Of a DNA stretch of 64,000 bases, positions 58,140 to 64,000 are shown in pieces; the first letter of the stretch is position 1, and every line of letters starts with the position of its first letter. Source of the DNA: Heterocephalus glaber (Eukaryota; Chordata; Mammalia; Rodentia; Bathyergidae); NCBI RefSeq assembly GCF_000247695.1, contig NW_004624855.1, forward strand, positions 1,597,096 through 1,661,095, in the 5' to 3' direction. The notes beneath the pieces were generated by a model. It saw only the letters and a list, made by a program, of their open reading frames with translations. It had not been told where the DNA came from and searched no databases. The position numbers and the translations under genes are program-made.

Positions 58140-58480
58140 ATGAATGACTAAATTTTTAAAAAATTTATTATAGTAAGACACATTGCCATGAGTGCCCCTC
58201 AAATTGCTCCCCTGTGCTTCAAACACACTTATCCCATCATTCTTACCACTTTCTGAAGTAGTACTGAAAGTCCTCATTCATGAGTGCCATCACTTGCTCT
58301 GTTTGGCTGCCTTGATGTCCTGAATCAATTCAAAATGTTTACCTTTCATGGTCATTTTGATTTTGGGGAAGAGCCAGAAGTCACAGGGTGCCAGAGCTGG
58401 TAAATAAGGTGGAGGACGATATACTGTAATGTTTTTATTTGACAAAAATTGCTCTAAAATTTTCGAATCAATTCACAACA
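58140..58480 (-). mobile_element. Mariner-family transposon, 3' half, minus strand
   Basis: The minus strand encodes the C-terminal part of a mariner transposase: the region near 58370-58420 translates to the conserved YLPALAPCDFWLFP-like block, where YSPDLAPCDF(W/L)LFP is usual, followed by KIKMTMKGKHFELIQDI. Downstream stops and an indel show it is dead. It is the better preserved of the mariner copies in the window and serves to identify 690-826 and 868-1200. Confidence 0.82.
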
Positions 58481-58827
58481 TTGAGGCAGCCACAAAAAGA
58501 TGAAAAGTGCCATGAAAAGTGGATGGTATTTTGGGAGATATTAATGAAAAATTGTCCTTACTGTATACAGGTGCCCTTCCTTTCCTATAAAAAGTCCTAC
58601 TCAGGGTCATTAATAAGCAAAAGAATCAAGAAATGAATATTCTTTCCTTGTGCATTTCTTTCCAAGCTTGATAATTTATTTCCTTTAAATAAAATCAAGC
58701 ACCAAAATAATAGAAGTGAAATTTAAAGTTTTAAACTTTTCCATAGATAAATTCCTTAAATGATGAGTGATCCTTTTTAATAACTAAGGATCTATTATTA
58801 TTCCTAATGCTTTTTGTTATGCTCTTA
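58481..58827. other. Unassigned sequence
   Basis: Nothing recognised; may include upstream mariner sequence too diverged to place. Confidence 0.35.
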
Positions 58828-59052
58828 ATTATATTGAGCTATGTGCTTTACACCTGTTACCTCATTTCATGTTTACAACACCCTTGTTAATACCACAATA
58901 TAGTGATGCTAAATTTCATAGGTGCAAAAGCTGAATCTCAGAGAAATGAAGGAATTCTCCAACTTTCACATGTCTTATAGTGGTAAGTTCAGAGTTAGAA
59001 TGCAGATCTGTCTCCAAAGCCTGGTACTGTAACTACCCCACTACCCTGCATA
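58828..59052 (+). mobile_element. MIR SINE, plus strand, nearly full length
   Basis: Landmarks in order: 'ttgagctatgtgctttacac', 'ttacctcatttcatgtttac', 'aacacccttgttaatacc', 'ggtgcaaaagctgaatctca', 'aactttcacatgtcttatag', 'gagttagaatgcagatctgt', 'gcctggtactgtaactac'. One of the clearest MIR copies here. Confidence 0.85.
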
Positions 59053-59634
59053 TTCTATTGAGAAATTGGTTCTTTATATTTCCTAACTACTTTATTGGCC
59101 TATTAGTCACAAGGAAAAATATGATTTAGCAATGTCATTTATCGTAAAATCCTAAGTAAATAATGTTTTAAGCCTAAAATGTCTTTCATTTTAGGAAATT
59201 TTTAAAAATAAAACTAAGTCCCCTTAAAATATATTTTTCCACCTTAAAGCAGATAATTTGAGTGTCATAGAGATGTTATGTATAGATTCTAAAACCAATA
59301 TCCTTGATGTATTCATAAATAGCTGAGACTTCAATTCCCTTCACTATATTTGAAAATGTGGATCCAAGAAGTACCTGGCTTCATCTCCATCAAATATTAT
59401 CTTACTTGGTGATTGTCAGTGGAAGTGGGTGAAACACTGTCATATATTTTCAGATAGTTAACATGACTCAAGTCAGGTGCCCAAATTCTAGCAAAGCCTA
59501 AGACTGGAGAATAACATTTCACTTTCTCCACTTAGTATCCTGAGGTTACTGATTGCCATTGAGAAATTTTTAAATTTGAACTTTAGGATCATTATTACTG
59601 GGATACCCTTTTGCAGTGATGTATTTGGCATCTA
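59053..59634. other. Unassigned AT-rich sequence
   Basis: Nothing recognised. Confidence 0.35.
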
Positions 59635-59800
59635 ACAGGGTAGAAAGCACTCTTGCTAATACCATCTCTTGGAGTGGTTGTAGCAATGCAGGCTTCTTGT
59701 TACCATTTTACAGGAAAAGAAACTGAAGGATGGGAATAATCAGTGGTCTGTCTTGGCTTACAGAGTGATGACATGGAGAAACTCAGCTCCAATTCATCAG
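59635..59800 (+). mobile_element. MIR SINE fragment, plus strand
   Basis: 'accattttacaggaaaagaa', 'actgaaggatgggaataatc', 'ttggcttacagagtgatgac' follow the MIR core and 3' half. Confidence 0.6.
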
Positions 59801-60442
59801 ATTCCATATGCCTATTCTTTGTGATATTATGTGGGCATCATGCAAGGCATCCTAGACCACTAGCAATTTGGGCAATAACTGCATCTTTCTCCACACCACT
59901 TCCCCAGTCCCTGTCCTCCTCCCCAAATGCTTCTCCAAAGCTAAGATCTCATTGCAAGGAACTATTTTTCTCTTCTCTATTACTCCTACTTTTCCAGATC
60001 AGAAGAGACATCATCCACTTATATTACCCTATCCCTAGATAACTTGCCTAGAATTGTTCTAATTTGTTTTCATCATTTTATCCAGATGAAAAAATACCTC
60101 AATGAAAGGAATCTGGGCCATTTTATGACTTGCAAAACTACAAGAATTGATGCAAAATAGAGCACAGGAGCCAAAGCAAATATATTTTCATTAAGGGATA
60201 TTTGCAATTATAGTGAGCTGAGTGGTTTTGTGCTCTCTAGTTGAACATGATAAAGGACCACAGATTACTTTAGCATCATTTCAGAAAAAAAACTACTTAA
60301 AATACTAATTATACCACTGAGGAGCTTTTCTTTCTCATCACTCTAGTCTGACAGAGCCACCTTTTTTCCTGCAGTGTTCTCCCTGCTTTTGTCTCACCCT
60401 GCCCTCCAGAGTTCTCTCTGCAACGCCATAAGTGAAACTACA
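59801..60442. other. Unassigned sequence
   Basis: No gene or repeat recognised. A 99-codon plus-strand frame (59743-60042) overlaps the MIR and is not considered coding. Confidence 0.35.
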
Positions 60443-60849
60443 TGTCTTAGTTAATTTTCTCTCATTGCTGAAACAAAATACCCAACACCCAAAGTTAAAG
60501 GAGGAAAGGTTTATTTGACTCACAGTTTGTAGAGGTTTCAGTCCATAATTGGCTGGCTCCAAGGCAGGGTGGCATGACAGAAGGGCATCATAGAGGAGGA
60601 ATAATTCATGATGGGCAGAAGGTAGTAAAACAAGCAAGGGATCACCAAACCTCTTTCTATCCCTTATATGTTATCCAAGCTACGTAGGGTGGGTAGCACT
60701 CACACCCTGAATCCTAGCACTCTTGAGCCTAGCATTGCACCATGAATCAATTCCAACTTCATACACTCTAGTTCCAGCCACCTCTGAAAAAGCTCCACTA
60801 TGACTGCATGAGGCTTTGAGGGGCCATCTAAATACAACCCATAACACTA
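60443..60849 (-). mobile_element. MaLR (ERVL) solo LTR, minus strand, subfamily 2
   Basis: The clearest copy of this group. + strand: 'tgtcttagttaattttctct', 'cattgctgaaacaaaatacc', 'caacacccaaagttaaagg', 'gaaaggtttatttgactcac', 'ggtttcagtccataattgg', 'gcatgaggctttgagggg', 'aatacaacccataacac'. On the minus strand it begins GTGTTATGGGTTGTATTTAG and ends with an AATAAACC polyadenylation signal followed by AATTAACTAAGACA. Confidence 0.88.
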
Positions 60850-60897
60850 GTTCTCTGCAAAGCCTCCAAGCAAGCTCCCTCTTTACAGGTCTGCAAC

Positions 60898-61215
60898 TGA
60901 GGAAGGGGTCAGCAAACTGTTCCTGCATAGAGCAACATTATAAAAATTTTGGGCTTTGTGGGCCATTTGGTCTCTATTTCAGCTGCTTAATCTTGCTCTT
61001 GCAGCAAAAGGCAGCCCTAGCCAATGAGTAAATGAATGAATATGGCTGGGCTCTTATGAAACTTCACCAATAGACACTAAAATTTGTATTTTGTATAATT
61101 TCCTTTTATCATAAAATAATATTCTTTTAATTTTTTTGCCTAACCATTTAAAAAAGTAAAAGCCAATCTTAACTGGTAGGCCAGTTTGTTAATCTGTCCT
61201 CTAAGACACTCTGGC
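60898..61215 (+). mobile_element. hAT-Charlie type non-autonomous element
   Basis: It starts 'gaaggggtcagcaaactgt', continues 'ttttgggctttgtgggcc', 'atttggtctctatttcagct', 'gcagcaaaaggcagcccta', and 'gctgggctcttatgaaact', matching the mammal-wide hAT element with a 'GGTCAGCAAACT' end and 'GCTTTGCGGGCCATA' body. The expected inverse end near 61200 is decayed. I do not assign the MER number. Confidence 0.7.
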
Positions 61216-63104
61216 CCTTGATGTGGCTAGTCTTAGGAATTGCTACCAAAGCTTTCTTTATCTTGAAGCCCCGATCTAATGAATTCTGGTTAACCAAATC
61301 TATGACCCTGAATTAAAAGAAAGTGAAAAAAAAACCTTGTTGGAGAGATCCTATTAGACACTATTGTTGGGTACAAGTACAGAATTGGGCCAGCATTTTT
61401 TATTGACCCAAATGCTTCTGATTCAGAAGATTCTGCAGTCCAGATGAGAACCTGAATTGTTTTGCAATTGTCCCGTAAATACCAAGTTATACCCAGTAAG
61501 GACTGAGAATGTTTCTCAGAGGTCACATAATTCAAGAAACTGGGAGAAGAGGATAATTCAGGACCTAGGCAGAGATCTTGCTAAATGTTGTGCCCAGAAG
61601 CAATATCATGTGATCAGTGCAAACACTATTTACATTTCAAATTCTTTTTCAAATTTACTTTTATGGCTACTCTCCTAGGTGTTTTTAATACATGTAAAGC
61701 ACAAACTTCACAAAGAGGCTTCTGTAGGAACAATAAAATATTTTATGTCTTTATTTCTAGAAGCCTTTTGTAATTCCTTGAGGACATACTTGTGAAGATT
61801 ATAGAATCCAGGTCACAATGCAAGGGAAGAAATAACAGGAATGGTAGGTCAGGACATATGAGTTGGAAAATATAATGAGAAGAAACAGACAAAATGGCAT
61901 AGTAAGCAGCAAGAGAGCATATAATGGGTTGACAAGAAGATGAAGAAGATTAATTCTTGCTGCTTAGCACCATTGCCTGTGAACTCAGACACCTACACCA
62001 CCAGGAGTAAATTACGGCACTGCAGTTGCCTTTGCTTTTTTATCAGAGAAAGTTATTAAATTGTATGTTTTATAACATAGGTTATTATCCTTTCTATAAA
62101 TGCTGCATCGTGTTATTATCCTAAAGAATACATTTGTTGTTTCTGTTCAAGGATATAAGAGCTCCTTTCTGTGTTTCCATGGAGACAACACCAGCATCTA
62201 GTACTGGGCACTCAGATATGGCACTTTATGTGACCATAGTTGGTAGGTAATCTGCAACTATCACAGCTAGGGGAGGGTATACATCATACACTTCCTCAGA
62301 GATTGTAGGTCACAAACCTTTTTATCCAAATAGTAGGGGCTTGAATTTCAATTTTAAAATTTTATTGAGCTCCAGCTGCATTCAAGCATTGTACTAACTT
62401 CTTGGGACTAAAAGACAATGGAGACATGGCTCCACTCTTTAAAGGTGTGTGAATCTAAGAACTCTCTGGATAATGGAGCCATACCAGGCCCTTGTACACG
62501 TTCCAGACTATATTTGTCCTAAAAATGCCAAAGCCACTATAGATGCATGACAGCCAGAGAAAATTGGTAGCAAAGTCTGGGAAAAATACAGTGACTAGAA
62601 AGAGAGTAATTCACAAGTGGCTCCTGTCATTACCTCCTTCCTTCCCAGACTCTTCCTTATCCCAGTAGACTCTAGTTCCACATGGTAGCTGGGTAGAAGA
62701 CCAACTCCTATTTCTGGACCAACTTAGGACAAGAGAAAGTAGTCTTGACTTTAAAAACATATCCTTTAATTCATCAGATCCAAGAATTCATCAACTGTAA
62801 CAGGCATCTTCTTTGTGTATGGCTCCGAGAGGGAGAAATGCAACCAATTACAATTGTAAGATGCCAATGATTGCATGATACATCTTGCTGTTGGGGATAT
62901 TAAAATGTGAAAATGAATATGAATCTTAGAATTAATGAAATATGTTCATCTTGAAATAAATCATTGAATAGCTGCCAATAGAAATTGATTATGTGTTCTG
63001 TTTCCAGTGTTTTTGGATATTTTGTTTTGTGCTTTTGAATCATATCTTGTCTATAAAAGGCCTATCTGTGTGTGTATATGAGATAGTCAACATTTTATTA
63101 TGAA
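61216..63104. other. Unassigned sequence
   Basis: About 1.9 kb with no gene assigned. 62350-62450 resembles an old interspersed repeat ('gcattcaagcattgtact', 'gacaatggagacatggct') that I cannot name. Confidence 0.4.
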
Positions 63105-63292
63105 GTAGACTGTGTAGAGTACTGTGCCCAACTTCAGTCTCATGTATGTGTTCTGAGCACATTTCAGGTAAACTAATCCAAGTTGTGATATTCATAGGTT
63201 TGGTATACTAAATGCATTTTAAATGATGCAATTTTGACTTAAAATAGGTTTATTGGAACTTAACCTGTTCTAAGGAACATCAGCATAGTAAT
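63105..63292 (+). mobile_element. MER2-like (TcMar-Tigger) 3' fragment
   Basis: 'gtgttctgagcacatttcag', 'gtaaactaatccaagttgtg', 'atactaaatgcattttaaat', 'aataggtttattggaactta' follow the MER2 3' half in plus orientation. Complementary in coverage to 24697-24960. Confidence 0.65.
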
Positions 63293-63593
63293 TTAAAATT
63301 TTACAAAGCAATTCATGAATATTAGTTTGAGATAAAAAAGATTTACAAATAAAACCCCAAACTACAATATGCCAAAGCCACCCTTTGACAGCCAGTACAC
63401 TGGATTAATAACAAAATTCTTTAGGTCATACTATTATAGATAGGTAAGTTAATTAGATATCTTTTTGGCTGGTAGACAGAGCCTCCCTTAAGGCACCAGC
63501 CCTTCAGGAGCCAACACAGCAAGGAACCAACATGGAGAAAAATTGAGGCACATTCACTGGTTAGCATTATAAAAAGGAAAGAAGTCCTTCTGT
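63293..63593. other. Possible start of the L1 5' region
   Basis: Sequence changes from AT-rich to mixed around 63460 ('ggctggtagacagagcctcc', 'caggagccaacacagcaagg'). The L1 5' UTR might begin in this part, but I see no duplication to mark the edge. Confidence 0.3.
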
Positions 63594-63870
63594 CCAGCTG
63601 CTCAGGGCCCAGAGGAAGGGGCTTCCGGGCCACCATCCCTCCCGCTGCTCCCGGCCCAGAGGTAGGGGCTTCTGAGCCACTGTCACACTGCTCCTGGTCC
63701 AGAGGAAGGGGCTTCCCAGCCACCATCCCTCCTGCTGCTCCCAGCCCAGAGGAAAGGGCTTTTGAGCAGCCTTCTGTCCCGCCGCTCCCAGCCCAGAGGA
63801 AGGGGCTTCTGGGCCACCATCCCTACCACTGCTCCCGGCCCCTGTGCCACCTCTCCCAGCTCAGAGGAGG
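63594..63870 (+). repeat. GC-rich 47-bp tandem repeat (putative L1 promoter monomers)
   Basis: The anchor 'agagg(a/t)a(g/a)gggcttc' starts at 63611, 63658, 63701, 63748 and 63795, giving periods of 47, 43, 47 and 47 bases. A sixth decayed anchor lies at 63863. Between anchors runs a 'gccaccatccctcc(t/c)gctgctccc(g/a)gccc' type segment. Composition is strongly GC-rich with several retained CpG sites, the densest CpG cluster in the window. The minus strand is open through the repeats, which is a periodicity effect (47 is not a multiple of 3 but stops are rare in GC-rich DNA). Confidence 0.93.
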
Positions 63871-63918
63871 TAATCCGTGCAGGCGCCAATAGCACCCCCT
63901 CCCCGCCCGCCAGTTGAA

Positions 63919-64000
63919 ATGAGAAAACACATAAATAAGTCTCAAAACCAGACTTCCAGATCACCTACAGCAACCCCAAAGGGAAATGAGATGGAACACT
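63919..64000 (+). CDS. Putative L1 ORF1 N-terminus, partial
   Basis: An ATG at 63919 opens a frame of at least 27 codons with no stop before the window ends. The start reads MRKHINKSQNQTSRSPTA and continues with a Pro/Gly/Asn-rich segment. Basic residues first, then a Gln/Ser/Thr/Pro-rich low-complexity run, is the style of rodent L1 ORF1 proteins (RNA-binding chaperones of the L1 particle, which have a disordered basic N-terminus before the coiled coil). The upstream tandem repeat block fits an L1 promoter. 27 codons are too few for certainty; a chance frame cannot be excluded. Confidence 0.45.
   Translation, partial: MRKHINKSQNQTSRSPTATPKGNEMEH

Larger units (their letters stand above)
63460..64000 (+). 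mobile_element. L1 LINE 5' end (5' UTR and start of ORF1), cut by window edge
   Basis: Inferred from two things that occur together: a GC-rich tandem-repeat block (63594-63870), like the promoter repeats of rodent L1 5' UTRs, and just downstream an ATG-initiated frame whose first residues resemble a rodent L1 ORF1 N-terminus. Most L1 copies lack 5' ends, so having these parts suggests that a full-length copy may extend rightward. The exact left edge is unknown. An unrelated GC-rich gene start is the main alternative. Confidence 0.5.

Noticed and set aside
63594..63870. CRISPR-like array
   Set aside because: Units are direct tandem repeats of 47 bases with no unique spacers, and the genome is eukaryotic.
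63421..63964. Two minus-strand open frames (101 and 93 codons) with repeated 'KPLPLG' blocks
   Set aside because: The repetition is explained by the 47-bp tandem DNA repeat and the lack of stops in GC-rich sequence; the plus-strand L1 interpretation accounts for the region better.

Overview
The window looks like non-coding nuclear DNA from a mammal, most likely a non-murid rodent. The evidence is in the repeats: many tRNA-derived ID-like SINEs carrying a 'gatttagctcagtgg' box A, dimeric SINEs made of a 7SL-derived B1 half joined to an ID half, MaLR (ERVL) LTRs, and mammal-wide MIR, L2, MER5A, MER2 and mariner fossils. The ID-like consensus and B1-ID dimers fit a beaver or other castorimorph best, but this is inferred from memory of repeat families, with no search. 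Base composition is AT-rich. There is one 100-base assembly gap (10392-10491).

No host protein-coding gene, exon chain, rRNA or true tRNA gene could be supported. The longest open frames (about 160 codons) are near what chance gives in 64 kb and match nothing I recognise. The region is intergenic or lies in a very large intron.

Layout. 1-9 kb: two fragments of one mariner family in inverted arrangement, an L1 ORF2 fragment, a MaLR LTR and tRNA-SINEs. 9-13.5 kb: a solo LTR with a palindromic CRE-like site, a MIR split by a B1-ID SINE, the gap, an L2 tail and two MaLR LTRs. 13.5-29 kb: mostly unassigned unique sequence, with a short L1 insertion bounded by a perfect 14-bp duplication, a MER2 piece, and a MER5A split by a B1-ID SINE. 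29-34 kb: a nearly complete minus-strand MaLR provirus with a nested SINE, then a further LTR. 35-40 kb: L1 3'-end pieces, one interrupted by a B1. 40-49 kb: Tigger and MER5A fossils, MaLR LTRs on both strands and microsatellites. 49-53 kb: a young-looking LTR inserted in the A-rich tail of a SINE, and more SINEs. 53-63 kb: mostly unique DNA with a mariner copy, MIRs, a MaLR LTR and a hAT-type element. 63.5-64 kb: GC-rich 47-bp tandem repeats followed by the beginning of an open frame that resembles a rodent L1 ORF1, cut by the window edge.

There is no operon-like set of genes working together. What the window records is a layered insertion history (SINE in MER5A, SINE in MaLR provirus, LTR in SINE, B1 in L1), plus a possible intact L1 promoter at the right edge, which is the part most worth following up.
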